From the NCBI GenBank assembly GCA_958410215.1, contig CATYOF010000002.1, positions 1 through 64,000 on the forward strand: DNA of 64,000 bases, in the 5' to 3' direction. This stretch comes from an uncultured Cryptobacterium sp. (GTDB taxonomy: Bacteria; Actinomycetota; Coriobacteriia; Coriobacteriales; Eggerthellaceae). Shown here in pieces: positions 16,163 through 24,472 of this stretch; within the stretch, counting starts at the first letter, position 1, and each line of letters starts with the position of its first letter. A model generated the notes under the pieces. The model had not been told where the DNA came from, did not search any database, and saw nothing but the letters and a program-made list of their open reading frames with translations. The position numbers were made by a program, and so were the translations under genes.

Positions 16163-16870
16163 ATGAATTTGTATGAGCAAATATCTAACTATGAACCTTA
16201 TAACGAACAGGAAACAGCAGATAAGGTTCTTATGCTGCAGGCGTTGGAGCATTACGACGCTGAAGGAGTGGACTGTTTTTCTCGAACCGTGCAGGCGCAT
16301 TTTACCTGTTCGGCGTGGGTGGTGGATCCTTCCAGAACGCAAACCATTATGGTGTTTCACAACATCTATAATTCCTGGAGTTGGATTGGTGGCCATGCGG
16401 ATGGGTGTGATGATTTGCAAGCGGTTGCCCTGCGCGAACTGCAGGAAGAAACGGGAGTGCAGCATGCCCGCTTGCTTATGCCGGCGGAAGTGAGCGTTCG
16501 GGCAAGTGGACAAGATGTCCAGCAAGCCTCGCCTGAAGTGCCCTCTTGCTTAGGTGATGATCTGCGAAAAGCGTACGCTGCCGAGACGAAACCTTTTGAT
16601 GATTCTGCTGCAAGAGAAAGCAGCCCGATCTTTTCTTTGGAGGTTTTAACGGTTGATGGTCACGAAAAGAATGGGGTGTATGTTAGCTCGCACCTCCATT
16701 TAAACGTCACCTATCTATTTGAAGTTGATCCTTCGCAACTGCTCCGCGTAAAACCTGACGAAAACAGCGGCGTGAAATGGGTGCCGCTTAATCAAGTAGT
16801 TTCCCTTTCAAACGAACCTTGGATCCGTGAACGCATTTATAAAAAGTTGCTTGCGAAACTTTCCTTTTAG
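16163..16870 (+). CDS. Nudix hydrolase
   Basis: A 235-residue protein with a Nudix box at about 88-110: GHADGCDDL followed by RELQEETGV. The REUxEExGU core is intact, while the preceding Glu of the signature is Asp, as in several Nudix groups. The family hydrolyses nucleoside diphosphates linked to another moiety; the substrate cannot be read here. A charged insert, about 120-155, separates the box from the last strands. AAGGA lies 9 bases before the ATG. It stands alone, upstream of the HicAB pair. Confidence 0.87.
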   Translation: MNLYEQISNYEPYNEQETADKVLMLQALEHYDAEGVDCFSRTVQAHFTCSAWVVDPSRTQTIMVFHNIYNSWSWIGGHADGCDDLQAVALRELQEETGVQHARLLMPAEVSVRASGQDVQQASPEVPSCLGDDLRKAYAAETKPFDDSAARESSPIFSLEVLTVDGHEKNGVYVSSHLHLNVTYLFEVDPSQLLRVKPDENSGVKWVPLNQVVSLSNEPWIRERIYKKLLAKLSF

Positions 16871-16970
16871 ATAGTCCTGCATATTCCGATGTGATGACCA
16901 TGTGAGATAAATGGTTGCTTTATGCGAGATTCGTGATAGATCTCTTCGCTAAAGTTAAGAGCAAGATCTG

Positions 16971-17000
16971 AATAATTATTAGTAAATACTAATAATTATT
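16971..17000. promoter_or_regulatory. 30-bp perfect palindrome before hicAB
   Basis: Two 14-bp arms, AATAATTATTAGTA and its complement, meet around a central AA. It lies 45 bases before hicA, where HicB-family antitoxins usually bind to repress their own operon. A weaker inverted repeat (AGATCT) lies just before it, at about 16938-16970. Confidence 0.7.
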
Positions 17001-17045
17001 GAATTAAATCTTAGCAACTATTAAGCTTTAAGCAAAGAGGCTGTT

Positions 17046-17219
17046 ATGACCAAAAGGCGCATTCTGGTTCAAGTACTTATCAAAAATGGTTTCTGGTCCG
17101 ATGGTGGTACTCGGCATGAAAAATTTACTAATGGAAAAGTTACGGTGTTGGTAAAACGGCATCGCGAAATAGAAGACGAAATTGCATTAAGAATTCTGCG
17201 TCAAGCTGGTTTGCGATAG
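17046..17219 (+). CDS. hicA: HicA-family mRNA interferase toxin
   Basis: A 57-residue protein matching HicA: the basic N-terminus TKRRILVQVLIKNGFW, a conserved GTRHEKF with the catalytic-type His24, and the closing ILRQAGL. HicA toxins fold like double-stranded RNA-binding domains and cleave mRNA. AGAGG lies 5-6 bases before the ATG. The hicB gene begins 16 bases after its stop, giving the usual toxin-first order. Confidence 0.85.
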   Translation: MTKRRILVQVLIKNGFWSDGGTRHEKFTNGKVTVLVKRHREIEDEIALRILRQAGLR

Positions 17220-17235
17220 ACATAGGGGTGTAGCA

Positions 17236-17682
17236 ATGATTTATATAAGGGAATTTGAATTCTATGAATCAGAAAGCGGTTCCATTGTTGCAACCCCTTG
17301 TGATATGGAGGGTGGTACGTTTGGCAGTGATTTGCGTGATGCGGTCGAATCGGCAAGCGATTGGCTTTATGAAACCATAATGGATAACTTGGCTAAGGGG
17401 AAAACTCCCGAAGGGGGCTGCTTTGAGCATGAATCCAAGCACGGTGGTCGGATAATTGCTGTTTCAGTTAATTGCGATCTTGCTCGTGCTGATGCGGTAA
17501 CGTCGGCGGATGCTGCGCGAATGCTAGGCGTCAGTTCGGCGCGCGTGGCTCAAATGTGCGAAAGTGGCAAACTCACCTCCTGGAAAGACGGAACACGTCG
17601 CATGGTAATGCGCAGCTCTATTGAAGCGCGTTTGGAGGAGCAGCCGAAAGCGGGTCGTCCTCGCAAGGAGAAATTAGGCTAG
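17236..17682 (+). CDS. hicB: HicB-family antitoxin with helix-turn-helix domain
   Basis: A 148-residue antitoxin. The N-terminal half is the HicB partial RNase-H-like fold (GTFGSDLRDAVESASDWL). The C-terminal half, about 92-135, is an excisionase/MerR-like helix-turn-helix: SADAARMLGVSSARVAQM. It should neutralise HicA and bind the palindrome at 16971-17000. The spacing from hicA is 16 bases. Confidence 0.85.
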   Translation: MIYIREFEFYESESGSIVATPCDMEGGTFGSDLRDAVESASDWLYETIMDNLAKGKTPEGGCFEHESKHGGRIIAVSVNCDLARADAVTSADAARMLGVSSARVAQMCESGKLTSWKDGTRRMVMRSSIEARLEEQPKAGRPRKEKLG

Positions 17683-17697
17683 TATGATTCCGCAAGG

Positions 17698-18408
17698 TTA
17701 AGCGTTAATGCTTCCGTTGGAATCTTGTTTTCGGACGCTTTGAATAAGCACCCCTAAGGCTATGAGACCGTAAGCAACCCCAACAACGCAGGTAATAACG
17801 GGCGAAACGGTGGGCGCCATGTTCCCAAATATGAGCCAATCGATAAGCTCGGGCGCAGCGCCGGTAGGTAGCATCCAAGGAGAAATTTCCAACAGGGCTT
17901 TCATGGCTGCTGTAATTACGCCAATAAAGAGAATGGGCGTTCCCCAGGAAGAAGCACGTTGCTGATCGTTCAAGCGCATACCCAGTGCCACCGAAACAAA
18001 AGCAACAGGCAAGGTTGTAAACAGAAGAAGCAGGGCAGTTTCGCAGGCAAGGGCAACATCGCGCAGTACGCCAAAGGCGCAAACAAGGGCAACCAGCTCG
18101 CTTACGACTATGCAGGCAAGCGTTTTACCGAAAGCAATGGTTGCGTGTGAAGCGCCTGCTAACTGCATGGTACGTTCTGCTCCGCGTTCGCGCTCTTCGG
18201 CTAAAACGCAAACGGTTCCAATGCCGCCGATGCTACAAATGGCCATCTGACATAAAAAGGGAGCCGAAAACCACTCAAAGAAACGGAAGAAATCGGTAAA
18301 AAGTAACGTGAAAAAAATGAGCACGAATACGGTAGCCGCTATGGAAGGATTAGCGGCAAGCGTGCGAATTTCATGCAATGCAATTGCGAGGGTGGCACGA
18401 ACACTCAT
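17698..18408 (-). CDS. ABC-2 type permease
   Basis: A 236-residue membrane protein with about six hydrophobic segments. A cytoplasmic AEERERGAERTMQLAG segment after helix 2 is typical of ABC-2/ABC-export permeases. Its gene starts one base after the LytTR regulator stop, so the two are co-transcribed. A divergent operon at 20009-21645 encodes an ATPase and a similar permease; the two permeases may form a heteromeric exporter with that ATPase. The cargo is unknown. Confidence 0.82.
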   Translation of the reverse strand: MSVRATLAIALHEIRTLAANPSIAATVFVLIFFTLLFTDFFRFFEWFSAPFLCQMAICSIGGIGTVCVLAEERERGAERTMQLAGASHATIAFGKTLACIVVSELVALVCAFGVLRDVALACETALLLLFTTLPVAFVSVALGMRLNDQQRASSWGTPILFIGVITAAMKALLEISPWMLPTGAAPELIDWLIFGNMAPTVSPVITCVVGVAYGLIALGVLIQSVRKQDSNGSINA

Positions 18409-18409
18409 G

Positions 18410-19414
18410 CTACTTCATCCCCAATGTTGCGCGCATTTCTTCGGCGCGACCCTTTGCCAGCGGAATTGAGCTGTGTGCCACATCGGAAAGCGTAAGATTG
18501 AACGAATTGCGCGTGAAGCGTTCTATCTTAGCAACGCGTTGAACGTTTACGATGTAGGAACGATGGCACCTAAAGAATCCGAAGCGCGTTAGTTCGCGTT
18601 CAAGTTCGTCTAAAGTTGAGGGTGTTTGGTAAAGCTCTCCGCGTACTGAAACATAGTTTTGGCGGTTTGCGCTTTCAATAAAGTCAATTTCTCGCGGATC
18701 AAATAAAAGAGTTGATGTTCCTGATTTCGCCTGAACCTTGCATACGCGAACTTCATCACCAGCAAAGATGACTTCCTCTTCAATTTTCTGGTCGGAGTTG
18801 CTGGCAGCGTTCGATCTGCTTTGTTCATCTGAGGCGACTACATCCAAGGTGCCTGCTTCATCAGTTGTTGTCTGGGCGGGGAAGAATCGACCTTCTTCTT
18901 CCCACCACGCGTCGCCTGGCATCAATAACGCTTCGCGAAGAGGTTCACCGACCGTAATAAAAATAGTGCCCTTTTCTGCCTCACTTGCAATCCAGGTAAG
19001 AAAAAGTGATCGCGCATCGGGTCCTAATTCCAACAAGGGCCGTTCGCAAAACACAACTTCGGGCTCGAACAGGGCCATGCGCGCAAAATTCATTAAAGCG
19101 CGTTCTTCGGGAGTTAGTTTTGAAACCGAGGTGTTTCTTTTGTCTTTCAGCCCGAAATGATTAAGCGCTTCGCTGGCGGTTATCTTGCCGCCCGCTAAGC
19201 GGGCAAAGAATTTCAAGTAAGAACGGACCGTATCGCGGTCGAACCCTTTGTCGGATTCCAAGTAAAAGGCGCAGCGCTTCTTTTGGTAGAACGCTTGTAC
19301 CGCAGCAAGGGCGCTGCGGCTTGTGTCGCGACCGCATTCTATATGAATGCTCTTACCAGATTCGCCTTCAATAAGCGCTTCGATGGATTGATAGTCGGGC
19401 GAATTTGCAGTCAT
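18410..19414 (-). CDS. LytTR regulator fused to a degenerate ABC-ATPase domain
   Basis: A 334-residue protein. Residues 232-330 form a LytTR DNA-binding domain (IDFIESANRQNYVSV, FFRCHRSYIVNV). Residues 1-178 look like an ABC ATPase that has lost its catalytic parts: there is no Walker A, the signature is reduced to SKLTPEER, and Walker B/D-loop reads VVFCERPLLELGPDAR (compare LLFLDEPTSGLDPAAR in the ATPase at 20009). The N-terminal part may sense the transporter state. The ATG at 19412-19414 follows AAGGA by 7 bases; a GTG nine codons upstream is less likely. It probably controls the divergent ABC genes. Confidence 0.82.
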   Translation of the reverse strand: MTANSPDYQSIEALIEGESGKSIHIECGRDTSRSALAAVQAFYQKKRCAFYLESDKGFDRDTVRSYLKFFARLAGGKITASEALNHFGLKDKRNTSVSKLTPEERALMNFARMALFEPEVVFCERPLLELGPDARSLFLTWIASEAEKGTIFITVGEPLREALLMPGDAWWEEEGRFFPAQTTTDEAGTLDVVASDEQSRSNAASNSDQKIEEEVIFAGDEVRVCKVQAKSGTSTLLFDPREIDFIESANRQNYVSVRGELYQTPSTLDELERELTRFGFFRCHRSYIVNVQRVAKIERFTRNSFNLTLSDVAHSSIPLAKGRAEEMRATLGMK

Positions 19415-19696
19415 TCGGTCGTCCTTGCGTTCGTATTTCACTGAGCGGAATTTGTGTCATGCGAAATGGTATCACAGCACCTAAGCGCAATAGGCGCACG
19501 TGGCTGCTCTTGATGCTCCTGTCGTACGCTTCAGTGCTCCTTTCGTAGGGCGGCGTGCTCTTGTCATACCAAAACTATGTATTTGATCAGGCTTATCTGA
19601 AAAACTGTCGGTGTCGCAAGCGATGTGAAAACAAAACACGGTCACCAGGTGTGCGGCGCAATGTGCGCGTCGCAATTTAGGCAGAAGGAGTACCTC

Positions 19697-19858
19697 ATGG
19701 GTTCGCAATTTTTAATGAGCATTCTGAAAGATAGCGGTGTTGCCGATGTTGCGGTGTCCATTGTTGATTATCTTGTCGATCGCAAAGCCGGAAAAAGTGA
19801 AGCCGGAAAAACGGACAAAGCGGCAAGGGGTAATCGTAAATCTGAGGCAGGGAAGTAG
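19697..19858 (+). CDS. small Lys/Ala-rich protein, first gene of the ABC operon
   Basis: A 53-residue protein with a well-placed AGAAGGAG 7 bases before its ATG. The N-terminal half is an amphipathic stretch (MSILKDSGVADVAVSIVDYL) and the C-terminal half is lysine-rich with the repeated SEAGK. I do not recognise it. It precedes the ABC ATPase gene by 150 bases and could be a small subunit, a secreted peptide cargo or a regulator; none is shown by sequence. Confidence 0.5.
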   Translation: MGSQFLMSILKDSGVADVAVSIVDYLVDRKAGKSEAGKTDKAARGNRKSEAGK

Positions 19859-19992
19859 GCGGGAACCGAAGCTGAAGTCTAGCAGTAGGCGGTGGCCAAG
19901 ACGAAGCTTAAAAGTAGACAGCAGCTGAAAACTGAAGCTTAAAAGCGGGCGACAGTCGAAACGGAGCCTAGAAGCAGGCAGCGACCGAAGGT
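19843..19992 (+). repeat. degenerate tandem repeats of about 30 bp
   Basis: Units start near 19843 and at 19874, 19903, 19934 and 19964, each resembling GAAGCTTAAAAGTAGACAGC. Spacing is 29-31 bp. They follow the small ORF stop, contain stops in its frame and end just before the ATPase ribosome binding site. Confidence 0.6.
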
Positions 19993-20008
19993 AGTAAGGG
20001 GTAATAAA

Positions 20009-20875
20009 ATGAGTGCGGTAATGGCAATGGAAGGGGTAAACCTTTCCTTCAAGATAGGCTCAGGGCCTCGCGCAGTACATAAACAAGTACTCCGCAATCT
20101 TTCTTTTTCTGTGCAACGCGGTGAAGCATTTGGATTTTTGGGTCCTTCGGGTGCGGGCAAAACAACCACAATTAAGCTTTTAACGCGTCAGCTTAAAAAA
20201 GATGGAGGGCGCATCCAGCTTTTTCATCGTCCGATAGAAAACGCAAGTGATGCTGACTATGAACGAATTGGAATTTTATCGGATACCAGCGCCCTATATG
20301 AACGACTCTCTATCGAAGACAACTTGAAGTTTTACGCAAACGTTCGCGGAGTATCGCCTAAGGGTATTCCTGTACTGCTTGAGCGTATGGCACTAAGCGA
20401 TGATCGAAAAACGCTGATTAAAAACTGCTCGAAAGGTATGCGGCAGCGCGCGGCACTTTTAGCAGCACTGATTCATTCGCCCGAGTTGCTGTTTTTGGAT
20501 GAGCCAACTAGTGGGCTTGATCCTGCGGCTCGTGCGGAAGTGCATCACATGCTTGGAGAACTGAAAGCGGCTGGCACCACGGTATTTCTTACCACGCACG
20601 ATATGTCGGAGGCGGATGGTGTATGTGATCGGGTGGCTATCTTAAACGAAGGTCATATTGTGGCTTGTGATACTCCTGATGAATTGAAGCTCGCCCATGC
20701 ACGAAATCAGGTAACCATTCATACGAAAACGCGCGGGGTAGTTTCTACTACCAAAGATGCGGCAGGTGCTGCGATAATAAGCGAATTGATGGAATCGGGC
20801 GAATGCTTGTCCATCCATTCGGATGAACCAAACTTGGAAGAGGTATTCTTGGATTTAACGGGGAGGGAGTTCTAA
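20009..20875 (+). CDS. ABC transporter ATP-binding protein (BcrA/DrrA-like)
   Basis: A 288-residue ATPase. Walker A GPSGAGKTT (about 47-55), signature CSKGMRQR, Walker B LLFLDEP and the H-loop TTHDMSEAD are all intact. The C-terminal 70 residues resemble the tail of ABC-2 exporter ATPases (EPNLEEVFLDLTGREF). AAGGGG lies 8 bases before the ATG. Its TAA overlaps the permease ATG by one base. It is likely the energising subunit for both nearby permeases. Confidence 0.9.
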   Translation: MSAVMAMEGVNLSFKIGSGPRAVHKQVLRNLSFSVQRGEAFGFLGPSGAGKTTTIKLLTRQLKKDGGRIQLFHRPIENASDADYERIGILSDTSALYERLSIEDNLKFYANVRGVSPKGIPVLLERMALSDDRKTLIKNCSKGMRQRAALLAALIHSPELLFLDEPTSGLDPAARAEVHHMLGELKAAGTTVFLTTHDMSEADGVCDRVAILNEGHIVACDTPDELKLAHARNQVTIHTKTRGVVSTTKDAAGAAIISELMESGECLSIHSDEPNLEEVFLDLTGREF

Positions 20876-21645
20876 TGCAGGCAACTATGAGGAAAATTGG
20901 AGCCCTTTGCCAAAAAGATTTCATCGATATGTTTAAAAATCCCAGTATGTTGGTGTGCTTGCTGATGCCCATTGGATTTACGGCTTTATTTCGGTATATG
21001 TTGGGCGATGTTGGTGTGGCTACGGTCGGCGCAGATCCTCATGCGGCAGGACCAGCGGCAGACGCGATTCTTGCGAAATTCGAGCTTTCTTCGGCACTTT
21101 GCATGGCTATTGGCATGGTGGTAAGTATGGCGGTGGTATATGGCATTGCCGAAGAAAAGGAAAAGCACACTTTGCGCACGCTTATGCTTGCTAATGTGAG
21201 TGCTGGTCAGATTATTATTTCTCGCGCGTTTATTTCTCTGGTTATGGTGTTGGTGGTGGCAACGGCATGTTTCTTTATTGCTGATGTTGCTGATGCTTCA
21301 CTACTGATGCCTTATTTGGGTTTGGGTATTTTAGGTGCACTTCCCATCATCTTGCTTTCGTTGGTTCTGGGACTTGCTGCACGCGACCAAATGACTGCAG
21401 GGCTTTATGCGGTGCCGGTAATTTTGATTACCTTGGCTCCAGTATTTGGCGCGTATGGTGGGGAAATCGCCGAAATTGTTCAATGCTCTCCAACGGGCGG
21501 TATGAATTCTCTCGTGGAACTTATGATGCAGGGTACTTTGTTTACGAGTGATGCGTTGGTTCCGCTAGCGGTAACGCTTGCATGGATTGTCGTTTGCGCG
21601 GTTTTGTTCATTGCTTTGTTCAAGCGCCTCGTGCGCGACAACTAG
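20875..21645 (+). CDS. ABC-2 type permease
   Basis: A 256-residue membrane protein with six probable helices. A cytosolic EEKEKHTLRTLMLANVS loop follows helix 2, as in ABC-2 permeases. Translation is coupled to the ATPase by a 1-base overlap. It resembles the permease at 17698-18408 in layout. A palindromic repeat follows directly after its stop. Confidence 0.85.
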   Translation: MQATMRKIGALCQKDFIDMFKNPSMLVCLLMPIGFTALFRYMLGDVGVATVGADPHAAGPAADAILAKFELSSALCMAIGMVVSMAVVYGIAEEKEKHTLRTLMLANVSAGQIIISRAFISLVMVLVVATACFFIADVADASLLMPYLGLGILGALPIILLSLVLGLAARDQMTAGLYAVPVILITLAPVFGAYGGEIAEIVQCSPTGGMNSLVELMMQGTLFTSDALVPLAVTLAWIVVCAVLFIALFKRLVRDN

Positions 21646-21684
21646 CGTGACAAGTGGACAGTGACAAGTGGACACTTGCCACGC
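21645..21684. repeat. dispersed GTGACAAGTG palindromic repeat, copy A
   Basis: GCGTGACAAGTGG occurs, then GTGACAAGTGG again, then CACTTGCCACGC. The copy begins with the last base of the permease stop codon and lies between convergent genes. It shares the core of four other intergenic copies at 23303, 50312, 51205 and 51471. Confidence 0.7.
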
Positions 21685-21735
21685 AGGCGGTTCGCACGTG
21701 ATAACCCGTTCGTCTTTTCTCTATAGTGTAGGACC

Positions 21736-23067
21736 TTAAGAAGCGCAAAATTCTTCGAGAATAGCTTCTCTGGGAAGAATATCCTCAATTAAATCGTCAG
21801 CAACATAGGGGGTGGATTTTAAAACTGCCCCCATCTTTCCGTCTCCAGCAGCTTGGATAGCTTTGTGAGTGTTGTTTATGCACACTCTCGCAATTCCTTG
21901 TAGAGCAGCTTTGGTAACACCAAGATCGAAAGCGACCTGCTCGAATGAACGGGCCGAAATTTCATCTATAGTGCGTAGCCCGCCATAATTCATTGCCATG
22001 TCCCTGCTGTATCGGGGGAAATAGGTGGTGCTTACTAAATCGTAGGCAGGAGAAAGGGATAAAGTGGGCAAGACTTTATTTCTCTCATCCTGGATGTTCT
22101 TTTCTTGAGAGACTTTATTGTTATCTAAGTTTTCTTCTTGCTGTAAGACCGAAAAGTTTTTCAAATGTGCATCGCAGTCGCCAATCAAGTAAGTAAAACA
22201 AAGCATTCTGGCAAATTGAGCAATGTCGCGTGCTGGCTGCTTGCTGGACACTTTCAAAAAAGAAGTAATAGAAGCAATGCTGTTGTTTTTGATTTCGGCA
22301 TACTTTGACCCAGGGGTAATACCAAATGCTTGAGCGAGGTCTTCTTGATGCAGACGAGTAACTTCAAAATCTTCGTTTGATTCGCTGATTTTCCGATCAA
22401 ATCGCTCAACCGCAAGAACAGGATTGCCAATATCTAAAAGAAATACATTTGCTACGTTAATGCCGCATGCTTCTGCGGCTTTCATGCATAGAAATTCTAC
22501 TTCTGGAATATCTCGTATTTGGCTTGCCTTAAGGATATGTGTGGTTGCCGCTAGTCCTACTGGCTGAAACCACCCTTCAGTAATAGACATGGAAGGGTTA
22601 TGAGCCAAAGCAGTTTTGTTTTGAGCTCCTGCTAATGACAGGCGTAGCGCGGTGTTTTCTTCGGCGGTATTGGCAAGGTTGAGAAAAATATCGCGAAGGT
22701 TTTCTATGTCGATTGGCTTGTAAGCGTGCTCTTGTGGGATAACTTCAGACGACGAGGTAACAAGGATATCTCCTATGCACTCTTTGCCGCAGACGGAAAG
22801 CATACCTAACCAATTTTCTTCAGGGAGTTGAAGCTTTGCTGCGAGCGCTTGCCTTGCGGTTCCTTCAGCAAGCAGGCCTTCAAAATAAGGACGGAATTCT
22901 TCCAAGGTAAAAGGCTCTTTTCGAAGGGGAAGAGAGCAAGACAGAGGGGTTCTGCTGGGTGATGACAGGTATTTGTCGTCATAGGCGAAGCTAAGGCTAT
23001 CTGTCGAAATGATGCCAATCTTTTGAGGGCTATATTGTTTTAGGCGTGAAACGATTAAATCTGCCAT
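21736..23067 (-). CDS. hipA: HipA-family serine/threonine kinase toxin
   Basis: A 443-residue HipA protein. It has the N-terminal HipA_N region, the nucleotide-binding SLAGAQNKTAL, EVEFLCMKAAE, AVERFDR, and the catalytic GDCDAHLKNFS followed by SPAYDLVST. HipA toxins phosphorylate glutamyl-tRNA synthetase or other targets and induce dormancy; the target here is unknown. The gene starts 3 bases after hipB, with CGGAGGG inside the end of hipB. Order hipB-hipA is typical. Confidence 0.9.
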   Translation of the reverse strand: MADLIVSRLKQYSPQKIGIISTDSLSFAYDDKYLSSPSRTPLSCSLPLRKEPFTLEEFRPYFEGLLAEGTARQALAAKLQLPEENWLGMLSVCGKECIGDILVTSSSEVIPQEHAYKPIDIENLRDIFLNLANTAEENTALRLSLAGAQNKTALAHNPSMSITEGWFQPVGLAATTHILKASQIRDIPEVEFLCMKAAEACGINVANVFLLDIGNPVLAVERFDRKISESNEDFEVTRLHQEDLAQAFGITPGSKYAEIKNNSIASITSFLKVSSKQPARDIAQFARMLCFTYLIGDCDAHLKNFSVLQQEENLDNNKVSQEKNIQDERNKVLPTLSLSPAYDLVSTTYFPRYSRDMAMNYGGLRTIDEISARSFEQVAFDLGVTKAALQGIARVCINNTHKAIQAAGDGKMGAVLKSTPYVADDLIEDILPREAILEEFCAS

Positions 23068-23070
23068 TTG

Positions 23071-23286
23071 TTACGCCCTCCGTTCAGCATAAAGATCAAT
23101 ACCCAGCATAGTTAACACGTTGAGGGCCTTACCAAGTTCTGCGGTTTCTTTTCCGTTTTCTAATTGCGAAAGAAAGGTAATACCTACGCCGCAAAGTCCT
23201 GCAAATTCTGCTTGGGTGAAGCCTTGGCGCTTTCGTTCTTCTTTTATGATTTGTCCGAATGCAGTGCTGTTAGGAATCTGGATCAT
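23071..23286 (-). CDS. hipB: HipB-family XRE antitoxin
   Basis: A 71-residue Cro/CI-type helix-turn-helix protein: FGQIIKEERKRQGFTQAEFAGLCGVGITFLSQLENGK covers the whole HTH in two adjoining parts. The ATG at 23284-23286 follows GGAG by 6 bases; the open frame runs further upstream through the operator region but that part is non-coding in character. It should repress the operon through the four operators at 23349-23484. Confidence 0.88.
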   Translation of the reverse strand: MIQIPNSTAFGQIIKEERKRQGFTQAEFAGLCGVGITFLSQLENGKETAELGKALNVLTMLGIDLYAERRA

Positions 23287-23302
23287 GGGAACTCCACTCT
23301 GG

Positions 23303-23331
23303 TGTGACAAGTGGACAGGGCACTTGTCACA
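23303..23331. repeat. dispersed palindromic repeat, copy B
   Basis: TGTGACAAGTG at 23303-23313 and CACTTGTCACA at 23321-23331 form perfect 11-bp arms around a 7-base spacer. It lies between the hipB start and the operator array, in the 5' leader of hipBA. Confidence 0.75.
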
Positions 23332-23348
23332 GTTTGCTGCGAAAGGAA

Positions 23349-23484
23349 TTTTATGCGAACGCGAAAAATTTTTACAAAAGTATAGTAATTTATGCGAACG
23401 CATAAATCAAGACCAAAAGAGCCAAGATTTATGCGAACACATAAAATCTGATAAGCGGCTCTGCATTTATACGAACGTATGAAT
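23349..23484. promoter_or_regulatory. array of four HipB-type operators
   Basis: Four 20-bp palindromes of the type ATTTATGCG-AA-CGCATAAAT start at about 23349, 23388, 23427 and 23465, a period of 39, 39 and 38 bp. The second copy is perfect (9-bp arms); the others have one to four changes. HipB in other bacteria binds such multiple sites and bends the DNA. The rest of the gap to 23833 holds AT-rich DNA (a TATATATA run near 23554) and no gene I can support. Confidence 0.8.
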
Positions 23485-23833
23485 TGCTTTTACGCTACGT
23501 TGATTTCACTCTTCTATCTTACCTGCCTGCATTCAACAGTGCTTTTGCGCAGCATATATATATGAGAAAAGATGGTTTCTTTTTGATAGATACATAGTAG
23601 AAATAGCTGCGCTCAGAGGATAAGTCGCGCGCGCCTGTACTCTGAGAACGTGTAGATGTGGCCTGTGCTCAAAGAATGACTACGAACGATTGCGAATGTA
23701 AAAGCAATTTTAGATTTGATGGTGGTTAAGAAATATTTCTCAAAATAATTAAGCATTTTGCAAGGATTTGGCTTCCCTATTCGTGTTCTAAGTGAAAGGA
23801 ATAAGGCGCGAAGAGCTCAAAGGAGGCCAAACA

Positions 23834-24346
23834 ATGAGGGCGAAACATAGAAAACAGGCGAAACAGGCATTTTTCGTTGGGCTAGTATGCGCGGTTGCGC
23901 TGTTGTGCGTGGCAATGCTGTCGGGATGTGCGCTTACTTCAGCACACGCAGATAGTGCTATTGGGGCGCAGCCAATGGAAGCTACCCATACCAGCGATAG
24001 GACTGCTGGAGTCGCACTTGGCACCAACTGTTCTAATTATGTAGACACCAATAATGATGGTATTTGCGACAATTGCAGAGGCGCGCATCAAAGCAAGAGC
24101 GCTCGTGATGGTAGCGGAAACAATGGCGTTTGCGGCAATTGTGGTAGCAACAGTGGTTGTGGTGGCTATATTGATGCCAACAACGACGGTGTTTGTGACA
24201 ACTATGACGGCGCTTGCGGTAATGGCGGTGCTTATTGCGATGGTACTCGTCATAACGAAAACGCAAAAAATGGTGTTCAAGGTAGTGGCTTGCAGAATGG
24301 TGCAGGGTTTCAGCACAGAGCTCATCACGGAAATGGCCACGAATAG
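23834..24346 (+). CDS. Asn/Gly/Cys-rich lipoprotein with Ca-loop-like motifs
   Basis: A 170-residue probable lipoprotein: hydrophobic signal ending LSGC. The mature part holds DTNNDGICDNC and DANNDGVCDNYDG, which resemble calcium-binding DxNxDG loops of thrombospondin type 3 or dockerin-like repeats, with many Cys. The tail ends HHGNGHE. AAAGGAGG lies 7 bases before the ATG. It precedes an ECF sigma gene by about 125 bases on the same strand and may report on, or belong to, that signalling system. I do not recognise a named family. Confidence 0.65.
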   Translation: MRAKHRKQAKQAFFVGLVCAVALLCVAMLSGCALTSAHADSAIGAQPMEATHTSDRTAGVALGTNCSNYVDTNNDGICDNCRGAHQSKSARDGSGNNGVCGNCGSNSGCGGYIDANNDGVCDNYDGACGNGGAYCDGTRHNENAKNGVQGSGLQNGAGFQHRAHHGNGHE

Positions 24347-24472
24347 CGAATAGTACGAGCAAGGGTAAAGATACAGTCATCAAGGGCGAAGATCATTAAA
24401 GATACGAAACAATAACAATAAACTGACCATAAACTATAAGAAGCAAAAAAACGGCAACAAGGTGGTTTGGTA

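Noticed and set aside
23349..23484. CRISPR-like array
   Set aside because: Four palindromic 20-bp units with 39-bp period look array-like, but the spacers are too short (about 19 bp), repeats vary, and the site is directly upstream of hipB, so operators explain it.
23939..24383. Minus-strand frames over the lipoprotein gene
   Set aside because: The plus strand has a lipobox, ribosome binding site and operon context; antisense frames come from its repetitive Asn/Gly codons.
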